From assembly GCA_001898995.1 (NCBI GenBank), contig MKVZ01000017.1:360541-424540 (forward strand): DNA of 64,000 nt, in the 5' to 3' direction. A program made the position numbers and the translations under genes. The DNA is from Rhizobiales bacterium 63-22. Its GTDB lineage: Bacteria > Pseudomonadota > Alphaproteobacteria > Rhizobiales > Rhizobiaceae. Below the pieces are notes generated by a model. It was not told the DNA's origin. It did not search any database and saw only the letters and a program-made list of their open reading frames with translations. This document shows, piece by piece, positions 11,013-20,750 of this stretch; the stretch's first letter is position 1, and every line of letters begins with the position of its first letter.

Positions 11013-11983
11013 CAGGCGACCTTTCTGACCGGCTCGGTGAAAATCGCCCGCAGCGCCTCGATCACGGCGGCGGGGTCGGAAAGCCGCATGATCCGCGCCC
11101 GCTCGGCGGCGGCGTCCGCGTGGCGGTCGATATACCAGCCGAGATGCTTGCGCGCATGGCGCACGCCGGTGACGACGCCGTAATGCGCCAGCATGTCCTC
11201 GTAGTGGGCGACGATATAATCGAGCAGCGAGGCCGGCGCAGCGGCCTTTCCGGCGATCTCGCCCGGCAGCCATGGCCGGCCATAGGCGGCGCGGCCCACC
11301 ATCACCGCGTCCGCGCCGGAGCGCCGCAAAATCTCGGCGGCGTCGGCGCGCGTCGCCACGTCGCCATTGGCGGTGAGCGGGATCGTCACCGCCTCGCGCA
11401 CGGCGCGGATCGCGTCCCAATCGGCCCTGCCCTCGTAGAACTGGCAGCGCGTGCGTCCATGCACCGTGACCATGGCGACGCCCGCAGCTTCCGCGCGGCG
11501 CGCCAGCTCCGGCGCGTTGACGCTGTTCTCGTCCCAGCCGAGCCGCATCTTCAGCGTCACCGGAACCTTCACCGCCGCGACCGTCGCCTCCACCAGCGTC
11601 ATGGCGTGGTCTAGGTCGCGCATCAGCGCCGAGCCGGAATAGCCGCCCGTCACCTTCTTGGCCGGGCAGCCCATATTGATGTCGATGACGTCCGCGCCCT
11701 CCGCTTCCGCGATTCTGGCGGCCTCGCCCATCCAGCGCGCCTCGCGCCCGGCGAGTTGCACCACATGCAGGCCCAGCCCCGCGCCCGATAGACGCAGCAG
11801 GCTTTCCCGGTGGCGGTAGCACAATTCAGCGCTGGCCACCATTTCCGACACGACCATGCCCGCGCCGGCCTTCGCCGCACGCGTGCGGAACGGCAGGTCG
11901 GACACACCGGACATGGGCGCGAGGAAAACCCGGTTGGGCAGCGTCACCCCGCCTATGGTCAAAGGTCGATCAAGAGATGTCAC
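11012..11983 (-). CDS. dusB: tRNA-dihydrouridine synthase (NifR3/DusB family)
   Basis: A 323-aa FMN TIM-barrel enzyme reducing uridines in the tRNA D-loop. Family marks are [34 protein letters not shown] (the catalytic cysteine is in GCPAKK), [13 protein letters not shown] and [14 protein letters not shown]. It heads the dusB-ntrB-ntrC operon, the nifR3-ntrBC arrangement first seen in Rhodobacter and Rhizobium. Start: GTG at 11983 gives the usual short N-terminus ([11 protein letters not shown]); a GTG at 12022 would add 13 residues. Confidence 0.92.
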   Translation of the reverse strand: MTSLDRPLTIGGVTLPNRVFLAPMSGVSDLPFRTRAAKAGAGMVVSEMVASAELCYRHRESLLRLSGAGLGLHVVQLAGREARWMGEAARIAEAEGADVIDINMGCPAKKVTGGYSGSALMRDLDHAMTLVEATVAAVKVPVTLKMRLGWDENSVNAPELARRAEAAGVAMVTVHGRTRCQFYEGRADWDAIRAVREAVTIPLTANGDVATRADAAEILRRSGADAVMVGRAAYGRPWLPGEIAGKAAAPASLLDYIVAHYEDMLAHYGVVTGVRHARKHLGWYIDRHADAAAERARIMRLSDPAAVIEALRAIFTEPVRKVA

Positions 11984-12125
11984 CAGAAATTGCCTATTTG
12001 GTGTGCATATATTCCATAGCACAGACTTTAATCATTCCCTCGCCGCAAGGCAAGGAAAAGCGCACGGCTTCAATTGCCTTCTGGCCTTTCCGCGCGCAAG
12101 GCATTATTCGGCTTGATGAACGATC

Positions 12126-13346
12126 ATGGTTTTCAGCGGAGACGGCATCATTTCAAAGGCGGCGGCGATCATTGTGGCGGCCGGACGCGGCGAGCGGGCG
12201 GGACAGAGCGTCGAGGGGCCGAAGCAATATCGGCGCATCGGCGGCGAAGCTGTGCTCGCGCGCACGCTGCGCGCCTTCGTCGACTGCCCGCTGATCGGGC
12301 GCATCGTGGTGGTGATCCATCCCGACGACCACGCGCTTTACGCCCGTATGGTGAGCGAGGCCGACCCGCGCGTGGCGGTGGTCGAAGGCGGCCCGACGCG
12401 GCAGGAATCGACCCGGCTCGGCCTGCTGGCGCTCGACACCAACGCGACCGATTATGTGATGATCCATGACGGCGTCCGCCCCTTCATCGGGCAGGACCTG
12501 CTTCGCCGTGTCGTGGAAGCGCTGACGCCGGAGGAAGGCGTGCTGCCGGCGCTGGCCGTGTCCGACACGCTCAAGCAGGCGGCCATCGACGGGACGGTGC
12601 ACGCCACCGTGCCGCGCGCCGGGCTTTTCGCCGCGCAGACGCCGCAGGCCTTTCCCTATCGGCCGATTCTCGACGCGCATGAAAAGGCTTTCACCGAGGG
12701 CCGCAGCGACTTCACCGACGACGCGGCCATCGCCGAATGGGCTGGACTGGCCGTGCGCATCGTGGAAGGCTCGGCCGACAACACCAAACTCACCTGGGCC
12801 AAGGACATCGAAATGGCGGACAGACGCCTGCGGCTGGACCACGCCGCCTTTCCCGACATCCGCACCGGCAACGGCTATGACGTGCATTCCTTCGAGCCGG
12901 GCGACCATGTCACGCTCTGCGGCGTGAAAATCCCGCACGAGGCGAAGCTCAACGGCCATTCCGACGCCGACGTGGCGCTGCACGCGCTGACCGACGCGCT
13001 GCTCGCCACGCGCGGCGCGGGCGATATCGGCACGCATTTCCCGCCCTCCGACCCGCAATGGAAGGGTGCGGCCTCGCGCATCTTCGTCGAACATGCGGCG
13101 AAGATCGTGCGGGAGGCCGGCGGTCGCATCGCCAATGTCGACGTGACGCTGATCGCCGAAGCGCCCAAGGTCGGCCCGCACCGCGCCGCCATGACCGAGG
13201 CGCTGTGCGACATGCTGGGGCTGGCGGCCGACCGCGTCTCGATCAAGGCCACGACCAACGAAAAGCTCGGCTTTGTCGGCCGCCGCGAAGGCATAGCCGC
13301 CATCGCCACCGCCACCGTGATCTATCCCGGCGAGGTGCCGGAATGA
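12126..13346 (+). CDS. ispDF: Bifunctional 2-C-methyl-D-erythritol 4-phosphate cytidylyltransferase / 2,4-cyclodiphosphate synthase
   Basis: A 406-aa fusion of two non-adjacent steps of the MEP isoprenoid pathway. The IspD half (about 10-240) has the nucleotide loop [14 protein letters not shown] and IHDGVRPF. The IspF half (from about 246) has the metal ligands D252 and H254 in GYDVHSF and H286 in DADVALHA, and ends with [15 protein letters not shown]. Such fusions are usual in alphaproteobacteria. Divergent from dusB across a 142-bp promoter region and overlapping the next gene by four bases. Confidence 0.96.
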   Translation: MVFSGDGIISKAAAIIVAAGRGERAGQSVEGPKQYRRIGGEAVLARTLRAFVDCPLIGRIVVVIHPDDHALYARMVSEADPRVAVVEGGPTRQESTRLGLLALDTNATDYVMIHDGVRPFIGQDLLRRVVEALTPEEGVLPALAVSDTLKQAAIDGTVHATVPRAGLFAAQTPQAFPYRPILDAHEKAFTEGRSDFTDDAAIAEWAGLAVRIVEGSADNTKLTWAKDIEMADRRLRLDHAAFPDIRTGNGYDVHSFEPGDHVTLCGVKIPHEAKLNGHSDADVALHALTDALLATRGAGDIGTHFPPSDPQWKGAASRIFVEHAAKIVREAGGRIANVDVTLIAEAPKVGPHRAAMTEALCDMLGLAADRVSIKATTNEKLGFVGRREGIAAIATATVIYPGEVPE

Positions 13347-13840
13347 GCGCGCTCATCGCCGAGGAAAAGGCCGTCGCCGTGCTCGAATCCTGCCGCAAGG
13401 CGGGCGTGATGCTGGCCACCGCCGAAAGCTGCACCGGCGGGCTGATCGCCGCGGCGCTGACCGATATCGCCGGCTCGTCCGACGTGGTGGATCGCGGCTT
13501 CGTCACCTATTCCAACGAAGCCAAGAACCAGATGATCGGCGTGCCAATGGAGCTGATCGCCCGCGTCGGAGCCGTCTCGAAGGAAGTCGCGCTGGCCATG
13601 GCCGAAGGCGCGCTCGCCCGGTCGCGCACCGGCGTGACGGTCGCCGTCACCGGCGTGGCCGGCCCCGGCGGCGGCTCGGCGGAAAAGCCGGTCGGGCTGG
13701 TGCATATCGCCTCCGCCCGTGAAGGCCGCCCGACGCTGCACCGCGAATGCCGCTTCGGCGATAGAAGCCGCGCCGAAATCCGCCATGCCACGGTGCTGGC
13801 CGCGCTCGATCTGGTGCTGAAGAATCTCAGCGTCGATTGA
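13343..13840 (+). CDS. pncC: CinA C-terminal family protein, nicotinamide-nucleotide amidase
   Basis: A 165-aa stand-alone CinA C-terminal domain, with [23 protein letters not shown] and [20 protein letters not shown] as family motifs. These proteins deamidate NMN to nicotinic acid mononucleotide in pyridine nucleotide salvage. The N-terminal CinA domain is absent, as in E. coli PncC. Its ATG overlaps the ispDF stop (ATGA). Confidence 0.9.
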   Translation: MSALIAEEKAVAVLESCRKAGVMLATAESCTGGLIAAALTDIAGSSDVVDRGFVTYSNEAKNQMIGVPMELIARVGAVSKEVALAMAEGALARSRTGVTVAVTGVAGPGGGSAEKPVGLVHIASAREGRPTLHRECRFGDRSRAEIRHATVLAALDLVLKNLSVD

Positions 13841-13907
13841 TCATAGTCATACACTTTCGCGCGTTTCACCTTATCCTGCTCCGGCAACGAGACGAAGGAG
13901 CAGGACG

Positions 13908-14648
13908 ATGCGTTTTGAAGGTAAGGTCGCCATCGTGACGGGCGGAGCGAGCGGCATCGGCGCGGCGACGGCGCGCGCTTTCGTGCGCGAGGGGGCGAAA
14001 GTGGTGATCGCCGATTTCGCCGACCACGGCAAGCAACTGGCCGAGGAGCTTGCGGGCGGCCATGAACAGGCGATCTTCGTCAAGACCGACGTGGCCGACA
14101 GCAAGTCGGTGCAGGCGCTAATCGCCAGAACGGTCGAGGAATATGGCCAGCTCGACATCATGTTCGCCAATGCGGGCATCGCCGCCGATGGTCCCATCGA
14201 CGAGCTGGACGAGGAAAGCTGGCAGCGCACCATCGACATCAATCTCACCGGCGTCTATCTCTGCGACAAATACGCCATCGACCAGATGCGATCGCAGGGC
14301 GGCGGCGTGATCGTCAATTGCGGCTCGATCCATAGTTATGTCGGCAAGTCGGGCGTCACCGCCTATGCGGCGGCCAAGGGCGGCGTGAAGCTGCTCACCC
14401 AGACGCTCGGCATCGACTACGGCCCGCAGAACATCCGCGTCAACGCCGTCTGCCCCGGCTATATCGACACGCCGTTGCTCGACCATATTTCCGAGGAAGA
14501 CAAGAAGGAACTGGTGGCCCTGCATCCGCTCGGCCGCCTCGGCCGCGCCGAGGAAGTGGCCAGCGCCGTGCTGTTCCTCGCCAGCGACGAAGCCTCCTTC
14601 GTCAACGGTTCGTGCCTGATGGTGGACGGCGGCTACACCGCCCAGTAA
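13908..14648 (+). CDS. Short-chain dehydrogenase/reductase (SDR)
   Basis: A 246-aa classical SDR: NAD(P) motif TGGASGIGAA (residues 11-20), NAG motif (FANAGIAADG), catalytic serine in NCGSIHSYVG, YxxxK in TAYAAAKGG and a C-terminal substrate loop. The acidic ADFAD after the second strand suggests NAD rather than NADP. The substrate cannot be told from sequence; neighbours give no clue. A GGAG ribosome site precedes the ATG. Confidence 0.88.
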   Translation: MRFEGKVAIVTGGASGIGAATARAFVREGAKVVIADFADHGKQLAEELAGGHEQAIFVKTDVADSKSVQALIARTVEEYGQLDIMFANAGIAADGPIDELDEESWQRTIDINLTGVYLCDKYAIDQMRSQGGGVIVNCGSIHSYVGKSGVTAYAAAKGGVKLLTQTLGIDYGPQNIRVNAVCPGYIDTPLLDHISEEDKKELVALHPLGRLGRAEEVASAVLFLASDEASFVNGSCLMVDGGYTAQ

Positions 14649-14650
14649 AG

Positions 14651-14680
14651 AAAAAGCCCCGGTTATTCCGGGGCTTTTTT
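14651..14680. terminator. Bidirectional terminator between SDR and COQ10-like genes
   Basis: AAAAAGCCCCGG and CCGGGGCTTTTTT pair around TTATT, with A runs and T runs on both flanks, so it can stop transcription from either side of these convergent genes. Confidence 0.9.
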
Positions 14681-15132
14681 CAGGCTCCGTAAATCTGATC
14701 GGCCCGTTTTTCAAAGGCTTCCGAGAATTTCTTGAAAGCGAGGTCGAACATCGTGCCCATCAGCAGGCCGAGCGTGCGGCTCTTGAATTCGTAATCGATG
14801 AAGAATTCCACGTCGCAATGCGCGCCATCCTCGACCGGCCGGAACGTCCAGCGATTGTCGAGATAGCGGAACGGCCCGTCGAGATATTTGACGTCGATGA
14901 CGTTCTCGTCCGGCTTCAAGAGCACCTGACTGGTGAAAGTCTCGCGGATCAGCTTGTAGCCCACGGTCATGTCGGCGATCAGCAGCGCCTTGCCGTCTCG
15001 TTCTTTCCGCGAACGGATGGTCAGCGCCTCGCACATGGGCAGGAATTGCGGATATTTCTCAATATCCGCCACCAGCCCGAACATTTCCTCAGCCCGGTGG
15101 TGAACCCGCCTGACGGTCGTGAATTGCGGCAT
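14680..15132 (-). CDS. COQ10/RatA-family START-domain protein
   Basis: A 150-aa protein of the polyketide cyclase/START group. Signature: EMFGLVADIEKYPQFLPMC near the N-terminus and LDGPFRYLDNRWTF in the middle. Mitochondrial COQ10 binds ubiquinone; the E. coli relative was named RatA as a toxin, but in alphaproteobacteria a ubiquinone-related role is more likely. Follows lipA on the same strand after 6 bases, forming the tail of the pdh-lipA block. Confidence 0.85.
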   Translation of the reverse strand: MPQFTTVRRVHHRAEEMFGLVADIEKYPQFLPMCEALTIRSRKERDGKALLIADMTVGYKLIRETFTSQVLLKPDENVIDVKYLDGPFRYLDNRWTFRPVEDGAHCDVEFFIDYEFKSRTLGLLMGTMFDLAFKKFSEAFEKRADQIYGA

Positions 15133-15138
15133 CTTCGC

Positions 15139-16107
15139 TTACGAGGCCTTCGATGCGTGCAACGCCTCGCGCGCCGCCTTGAGCTTGGCGAAATCGTCGC
15201 CGGCATGATGCGACGAGCGCGTCAGCGGGCTGGAGGCGACCAGCAGGAAGCCCTTAGTCTTGCCAATGGTCTCGAACGACTTGAACTCGTCCGGCGTGAC
15301 GAAGCGGATCACCGGATGGTGCTTGCGGGTCGGCTGGAGATACTGGCCGATGGTCATGAAATCCACGTCCGCCGAGCGCAGGTCGTCCATGAGCTGGAGG
15401 ATCTCGTTGCGCTCCTCGCCCAAGCCCACCATGATGCCGGACTTGGTGAAAATGGTCGGGTCCAGTTCCTTCACCCGCTGCAACAGGCGGATCGAGTGGA
15501 AATAGCGCGCGCCGGGGCGCACCTTCAGATATTTCGACGGCACCGTCTCCAGATTGTGGTTGAACACGTCGGGACGCGCCTTCACCACCACTTCCAGCGC
15601 GCCGTCCTTGCGCAGGAAATCCGGCGTCAGGATTTCGATTGTGGTCTTGGGCGTCGCCGCGCGGATCGCCCGGATGACCTCGGCGAAATGCTGTGCGCCG
15701 CCGTCGGCCAGATCGTCGCGGTCGACGGAGGTGATCACCACATGGGTCAGGCTCATCTGCTTGACGGCCCTGGCGACGTTTTCCGGCTCGTTGGGGTCGA
15801 GCGGGGTCGGAATGCCGGTGGCGACGTTGCAGAAAGCGCAGGCGCGCGTGCAGATCTCGCCCATGATCATGAAGGTGGCGTGCTTCTTTTCCCAGCACTC
15901 GCCGATATTCGGGCAGCCCGCTTCCTCGCAGACGGTGACGAGCTTGTTGGAGCGCACGATCTCGCGCGTCTCGTTATAGCCGCGCGAGATAGGGGCCTTG
16001 ACGCGGATCCAGTCCGGCTTCTTCAGGATTTCGCTGTCGGGGCGATGCGCCTTTTCCGGGTGCCGCAGACGTTTGCTCTGGTTCACCGTGTCGAGAACTG
16101 TAACCAT
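15139..16107 (-). CDS. lipA: Lipoyl synthase
   Basis: A 322-aa radical-SAM enzyme that inserts two sulphurs into octanoyl groups on lipoyl domains. It holds both clusters: auxiliary C60, C65, C71 ([12 protein letters not shown]) and radical-SAM C86, C90, C93 (CTRACAFC). The closing [12 protein letters not shown] contains the conserved RSS motif. Lying downstream of pdhABC-lpdA, it supplies the cofactor of the same enzyme complex. Confidence 0.97.
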   Translation of the reverse strand: MVTVLDTVNQSKRLRHPEKAHRPDSEILKKPDWIRVKAPISRGYNETREIVRSNKLVTVCEEAGCPNIGECWEKKHATFMIMGEICTRACAFCNVATGIPTPLDPNEPENVARAVKQMSLTHVVITSVDRDDLADGGAQHFAEVIRAIRAATPKTTIEILTPDFLRKDGALEVVVKARPDVFNHNLETVPSKYLKVRPGARYFHSIRLLQRVKELDPTIFTKSGIMVGLGEERNEILQLMDDLRSADVDFMTIGQYLQPTRKHHPVIRFVTPDEFKSFETIGKTKGFLLVASSPLTRSSHHAGDDFAKLKAAREALHASKAS

Positions 16108-16180
16108 GCTGTTTCCTGCCTATCCGGAGCGCTCGTCGCTCCTGAAACTGAAGCGGTGGTAATTGCTGCACCGTTTCCTG

Positions 16181-16378
16181 TCAATGTCGGGCGGCCAGAC
16201 CCAGCGCGCGGAACACCAGCGCCCAGATCAGGCCGAACGCCAGACCACCCAGTCCGAGCGCCAGCGTGAGCGCCCATACGCCGTACCAGCCGGCGATCGC
16301 CGTTCCGTTGACCGATATGGTGTGACCGCCTGCACGGCTCAAGACTCCGGCCACGAAGCCGAGAACCAGACCGCACAC
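16181..16378 (-). CDS. Small membrane protein of unknown function
   Basis: From the GTG at 16378 the product is 65 aa with two hydrophobic segments (CGLVLGFVAGVLS and ALTLALGLGGLAFGLIWALVF) separated by a short glycine/asparagine-rich loop. I do not recognise the family. The frame stays open and protein-like for 22 further codons upstream to an ATT at 16444, which sits six bases after an AGGGAG ribosome site and 18 bases past the lpdA stop; there is no ATG, GTG or TTG in that extension, so the true start is uncertain. Placed between lpdA and lipA, probably in their transcript. Confidence 0.6.
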   Translation of the reverse strand: MCGLVLGFVAGVLSRAGGHTISVNGTAIAGWYGVWALTLALGLGGLAFGLIWALVFRALGLAARH

Positions 16379-16462
16379 GGTACACCATTTGACGACCGGC
16401 CAGGCGGCGCGCCGCCATGGCCCTCCATTCTCGATCAGCGGAATGTGTCGCTCCCTTCTGGT

Positions 16463-17920
16463 TTACGCGTTCAATACCCGTCCATAAGCGTCCAGCACGC
16501 TTTCCTTCATCATCTCCGAAAGCGTCGGATGCGGGAAGACCGTATGCATCAGTTCTTCCTCGGTGGTCTCCAGATTCATGGCGATCACGAAGCCCTGAAT
16601 GAGTTCGGTCACTTCCGCGCCCACCATATGTGCGCCGAGAAGCTGGCCAGTCTTCCTGTCGAAGATGGTCTTGACCAGACCCTGGTCCTCGCCGAGCGCG
16701 ATGGCCTTGCCGTTGGCCGCGAAGGAATAGCGGCCGACGCGGATGTCGTAGCCCTGTTCCTTGGCCTTGGCCTCGGTGAGGCCGACCGACGCCACCTGCG
16801 GGTTGCAATAGGTGCAGCCCGGAATCTTGCCCTTGTCGAGCGGATGCACGTTCGGCACGCCGGCGATCTTCTCGACGCAGATCACGCCTTCATGCTCGGC
16901 CTTGTGCGCCAGCATCGGCGGGCCGGCGACGTCGCCGATGGCGTAGACGCCCGGCACATTGGTCTTGCCGTAGCCGTCGATGACGATGCAGCCGCGATCC
17001 GTCTTGACGCCGAGCGCCTCGAGGCCGAGATTTTCGATGTTGCCCTGCACGCCGACGGCCGAGATCATGCGGTCCACGGTCAGCGACTGCGTCTTGCCGT
17101 CCTTGGTCTCGATCTGCGCGGTGACGCTGTTCGCGCCCTTCTCCACCTTCGACACCTTGGCGTTGGTGATGATCTTGAGGCCGCGCTTTTCGAGCTGCTT
17201 GCGGGCGATTGCCGAGATTTCCGCGTCCTCCACCGGCATGATCTGCGGCATCAGTTCCACCACCGTCACGTCGACGCCCATGTCGTGATAGAAGGACGCG
17301 AATTCGATGCCGATCGCGCCCGAGCCCATGACCAGCAGGGATTTCGGCAGTTCCGGCGGAATCATCGCCTCGAAATAGGTCCAGATCAGCTTGCCGTCCG
17401 GCTCGATGCCCGGCAGCGAACGCGGACGCGCGCCGGTGGCGATGATGACGTTCTTCGCCTTGTAGATGCCCTCGCCCAGCACGCCCTTCGGAACCGGGTT
17501 CTGCGGCTGCATGACCGGCTTGGACGACTTGCCGACGCTGATCTCCACCGCGCCGGGCGCAGCCTTGGTCAGCTTCGCCTCGCCCCAGATCACGTCGATC
17601 TTGTTCTTCTTCATCAGGAAACCGACGCCGCCATTGAGCCGCGCCGACACGCCGCGCGAGCGCTGCACCACGGCCTTGACGTCCGGCGTGATCGTGCCTT
17701 CGAGCTTGAGGCCGTAATCCTTGGCGTGCTCGCCGAAATGCAGGATTTCGGCCGAGCGCAGCAGCGCCTTGGTCGGGATGCAGCCCCAGTTGAGGCAGAT
17801 GCCGCCCAGATGCTCGCGCTCGACGATGGCCGTCTTAAGGCCAAGCTGCGCGGCGCGGATCGCGGTCACGTAACCGCCCGGTCCCGAACCGATAACAATG
17901 AGGTCGTAATTCTCGGCCAT
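16463..17920 (-). CDS. lpdA: Dihydrolipoamide dehydrogenase (E3) of pyruvate dehydrogenase
   Basis: A 485-aa FAD flavoprotein that reoxidises dihydrolipoamide with NAD. FAD motif GSGPGG (11-16), redox disulphide C42/C47 in GGICLNWGCIPTK, NAD-binding VMGSGAIGIEFASF, second FAD motif YAIGDVAG, and the catalytic HPT in VFPHPTLSE near the C-terminus. Last enzyme gene of the pdh operon here. A second E3 for 2-oxoglutarate dehydrogenase would be expected elsewhere. Confidence 0.96.
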   Translation of the reverse strand: MAENYDLIVIGSGPGGYVTAIRAAQLGLKTAIVEREHLGGICLNWGCIPTKALLRSAEILHFGEHAKDYGLKLEGTITPDVKAVVQRSRGVSARLNGGVGFLMKKNKIDVIWGEAKLTKAAPGAVEISVGKSSKPVMQPQNPVPKGVLGEGIYKAKNVIIATGARPRSLPGIEPDGKLIWTYFEAMIPPELPKSLLVMGSGAIGIEFASFYHDMGVDVTVVELMPQIMPVEDAEISAIARKQLEKRGLKIITNAKVSKVEKGANSVTAQIETKDGKTQSLTVDRMISAVGVQGNIENLGLEALGVKTDRGCIVIDGYGKTNVPGVYAIGDVAGPPMLAHKAEHEGVICVEKIAGVPNVHPLDKGKIPGCTYCNPQVASVGLTEAKAKEQGYDIRVGRYSFAANGKAIALGEDQGLVKTIFDRKTGQLLGAHMVGAEVTELIQGFVIAMNLETTEEELMHTVFPHPTLSEMMKESVLDAYGRVLNA

Positions 17921-17949
17921 AGTCTTTTCCTTGCTTCAGAAAGACGGAA

Positions 17950-17973
17950 GCCGCGCTGTTGAAAAAGCGCGGC
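17950..17973 (-). promoter_or_regulatory. Intergenic hairpin between pdhC and lpdA
   Basis: GCCGCGCT and AGCGCGGC pair over 8 bp around an 8-base loop in the 61-bp gap. The transcript has its U run in the loop, not after the stem, so it looks like an mRNA stability or processing hairpin rather than a terminator. Confidence 0.5.
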
Positions 17974-17981
17974 CCATTCCG

Positions 17982-19334
17982 TCAGACCAGCATGCCCATC
18001 GGGTTCTCGATGCGGCGCTTGAACGCCTGCGCCAGTTCCGCGGCCAGCGCCCCGTCCACCGCGCGGTGATCGGTCGAGAGCGTGACGGACATGACGTTCG
18101 CCACCTTGATCTCGCCCTTCTTCACCACGGCGCGCTCCTCGCCCGCGCCGATGGCGAAGATGGTCGCATGCGGCGGGTTGATGATGGCGGCGAAGTCCTT
18201 GACGCCGAACATGCCGAGATTGGACACCGAGGTCGAACCGCCCTGATACTCTTCCGGCTTCAGCTTGCGGTCGCGCGCGCGCCGGGCCATGTCCTTCATC
18301 TCGTTGGAGATGGCGGAGAGCGTCTTGGTGTCGGCGTTGCGCACGATCGGCGTGATCAGCCCGCCCGGAATGGAGACGGCGACGCCGACGTCCGAACGCT
18401 TGTGCTTGATCATGCCGCCCTCGGTCCACGATACATTGGCTTCCGGCACGTCGCGCAGCGCCAGCGCGGTCGCCTTGATGACCATGTCGTTGACGGAAAG
18501 CTTGTAGGCCGGAACCTCGCCTTTCTCCGTCTTGATCATCGGTGCGGCGGCGTTGATCTGCGCACGCAGCGCCAGAAGCGCGTCGAGTTCGCAATCGATG
18601 GTCAGGTAGAAATGCGGCACCGTCTGCTTGGATTCGACCAGACGGCGGGCAATCGTCTTACGCATATTGTCATGCGGCACGATCTCGTAGGAGCCTTCCT
18701 CGAACAGCTTGAGAACGGCGTCGTCCGACATGGGCTTGGCGGCGGGCCCAGCGGCGGCCTCGGCCTGCGGAGCGGCTTTCTTCGCGCCGCCAGAGGCGAT
18801 GGCCGCTTCCACGTCCTTGCGGATCACGCGGCCATGCGGGCCGGTGCCGGAAATGGCGGCGACGTCGAGGCCGGCGTCCTTGGCGATGCGCCGGGCCAGC
18901 GGCGAGGCGAACACGCGGCTTCCCTTGTCGGCGGGCTTTTCAGCCGGTTTGGCGGCGGGAACCGGAGCGGCTGCGGCGGGCGCGGCCTCTTCCTTCTTCG
19001 CTTCAACCTTGGGCGCTTCGGCCTTAGCTTCGGTCTTGGCTTCCACCTTCGGGGCCGCGTCGCCGCCCTTGGCGGCTGCGGCCACGTCCTCGCCTTCCTC
19101 GGCAAGGATGGCGATCAGCGCATTGACCTTCACGCCCTGCGTGCCCGCCGGGACGACGATCTTGGCGACCGTGCCCTCGTCCACGGCTTCCACTTCCATG
19201 GTGGCCTTGTCGGTCTCGATCTCGGCGATCACGTCGCCGGGGGCGATCTTGTCACCCTCCTTGACCAGCCACTTGGCGAGATTGCCTTCTTCCATCGTCG
19301 GAGAAAGCGCTGGCATGGTGATATTGATCGGCAT
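17982..19334 (-). CDS. pdhC: Pyruvate dehydrogenase E2, dihydrolipoamide acetyltransferase
   Basis: A 450-aa E2: one lipoyl domain (about 2-78, lysine in [13 protein letters not shown]), an alanine/proline/lysine linker, a peripheral subunit-binding domain (about 140-176, [17 protein letters not shown]) and the catalytic domain ending in the active-site motif DHRAVDG. It transfers acetyl groups from lipoate to CoA and forms the core of the complex. A 15-bp gap separates it from pdhB. Confidence 0.96.
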   Translation of the reverse strand: MPINITMPALSPTMEEGNLAKWLVKEGDKIAPGDVIAEIETDKATMEVEAVDEGTVAKIVVPAGTQGVKVNALIAILAEEGEDVAAAAKGGDAAPKVEAKTEAKAEAPKVEAKKEEAAPAAAAPVPAAKPAEKPADKGSRVFASPLARRIAKDAGLDVAAISGTGPHGRVIRKDVEAAIASGGAKKAAPQAEAAAGPAAKPMSDDAVLKLFEEGSYEIVPHDNMRKTIARRLVESKQTVPHFYLTIDCELDALLALRAQINAAAPMIKTEKGEVPAYKLSVNDMVIKATALALRDVPEANVSWTEGGMIKHKRSDVGVAVSIPGGLITPIVRNADTKTLSAISNEMKDMARRARDRKLKPEEYQGGSTSVSNLGMFGVKDFAAIINPPHATIFAIGAGEERAVVKKGEIKVANVMSVTLSTDHRAVDGALAAELAQAFKRRIENPMGMLV

Positions 19335-19349
19335 GTCCAGACCCTTTCT

Positions 19350-20732
19350 TTAAGCGGTATAGGTGACGGCTTTGACCGCTTCCACCACTTCGGCGACGTT
19401 CGGCAGCGCCAGCTTTTCCAGATTGGCGGCGTAGGGCATCGGAACGTCCTTGCCGGCGATGGTCAGGATCGGCGCGTCGAGATAGTCGAAAGCCTGCTGC
19501 ATGACGCGGGTGGCGATCTCCGTGCCGACCGACGACTGCGGGAAGCCCTCTTCCACCGTGACGAGGCGGCCGGTCTTCTTGACCGATTCCACCACGGTCG
19601 GGATGTCCATCGGGCGGATGGTGCGCAGGTCGATCACTTCCACGTCGATGCCCTGCTGCGCCAGTTCCTCCGCCGCCTTCACGGCGTAGGTCATGCCGAT
19701 GCCGAAGGAGACGAGAGTGGCGTCCTTGCCCTGCTTGTGGATGCGGGCCTTGCCGATGGGCAGCACGAAATCGTCGAGCTTCGGCACGTCGAAATGATGG
19801 CCGTAGAGGATTTCGTTTTCAAGGAAGATGACCGGATTGGGATCGCGGATCGCCGCCTTGAGCAGGCCCTTGGCGTCTGCGGCCGTATAGGGCATGACGA
19901 CTTTCAGGCCCGGAAGATGGCTGTACCATGCGGCGTAGCACTGCGAGTGCTGCGCGGCGACGCGGGCGGCGGCGCCCGAAGGACCGCGGAACACCATCGG
20001 CGCGCCCATCTGGCCGCCCGACATATAGAGCGTCTTGGCGGCCGAGTTGACGATCTGGTCGATCGCCTGCATGGCGAAGTTGAAGGTCATGAACTCGACA
20101 ATGGGACGCAGGCCGGCGAAGGCGGCGCCGACGCCAAGGCCGGCAAATCCGTGCTCGGTGATCGGGGTATCGACCACGCGCCGCGGACCGAACTCTTCAA
20201 GCAGGCCCTGCGTCACCTTGTAGGCGCCCTGATACTGCGCCACTTCCTCGCCCATGACGAAAACGTCCGGGTTGCTGCGCATTTCCTCGGCCATAGCGTC
20301 GCGCAGCGCCTCGCGCACCGTCATCGACACCATTTCGGTTCCGGCCGGAATGTCGGGATCGCTGGCCACTTCCACCTTGGGCGCGGCCGGAACGGCGGCA
20401 GGCTTTGCTTCTTCCTGCTTCGGCTCGCTCTTCACTTCTTCCTTCGGCGCTTCGGCCTTGGGAGCGGCGGAAATGTCGGCGGCGCTCTCGCCATCGGCGA
20501 GCAGCACGGCAATCGGCGTATTGACCTTCACGCCGTCCGTCCCCTCGGGAACGAGAATCTTGCCGATGGTGCCTTCGTCCACGGCTTCCACTTCCATGGT
20601 CGCCTTGTCGGTCTCGATTTCGGCGATCACGTCGCCGGACGTTACTTTATCGCCTTCCTTCTTCACCCATTTGGAAAGCTTGCCTTCCTCCATGGTCGGG
20701 GAAAGCGCGGGCATGAGAATTTCTACGGGCAT
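19350..20732 (-). CDS. pdhB: Pyruvate dehydrogenase E1 beta with N-terminal lipoyl domain
   Basis: A 460-aa protein: lipoyl domain (about 2-78), linker rich in A, P, K and E, then the transketolase-like E1-beta domain from about 133 ([41 protein letters not shown]). E1 beta subunits with their own lipoyl domain are known in alphaproteobacteria such as Zymomonas and Sinorhizobium. A stretch of the lipoyl-domain DNA is almost identical to that of pdhC (see findings). Confidence 0.96.
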   Translation of the reverse strand: MPVEILMPALSPTMEEGKLSKWVKKEGDKVTSGDVIAEIETDKATMEVEAVDEGTIGKILVPEGTDGVKVNTPIAVLLADGESAADISAAPKAEAPKEEVKSEPKQEEAKPAAVPAAPKVEVASDPDIPAGTEMVSMTVREALRDAMAEEMRSNPDVFVMGEEVAQYQGAYKVTQGLLEEFGPRRVVDTPITEHGFAGLGVGAAFAGLRPIVEFMTFNFAMQAIDQIVNSAAKTLYMSGGQMGAPMVFRGPSGAAARVAAQHSQCYAAWYSHLPGLKVVMPYTAADAKGLLKAAIRDPNPVIFLENEILYGHHFDVPKLDDFVLPIGKARIHKQGKDATLVSFGIGMTYAVKAAEELAQQGIDVEVIDLRTIRPMDIPTVVESVKKTGRLVTVEEGFPQSSVGTEIATRVMQQAFDYLDAPILTIAGKDVPMPYAANLEKLALPNVAEVVEAVKAVTYTA

Positions 20733-20750
20733 GACAGCACCTTCCTCGAA

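Noticed and set aside
11012..11822. Upstream extension of ntrB by about 270 codons
   Set aside because: It lies wholly inside dusB in another frame; the TGATG junction fixes the real start at 11012.
14680..15132. Toxin reading of the RatA-like protein as part of a toxin-antitoxin pair
   Set aside because: No antitoxin-like partner (RnfH/RatB) is adjacent; the place behind lipA and the family in alphaproteobacteria fit a ubiquinone-related role better.
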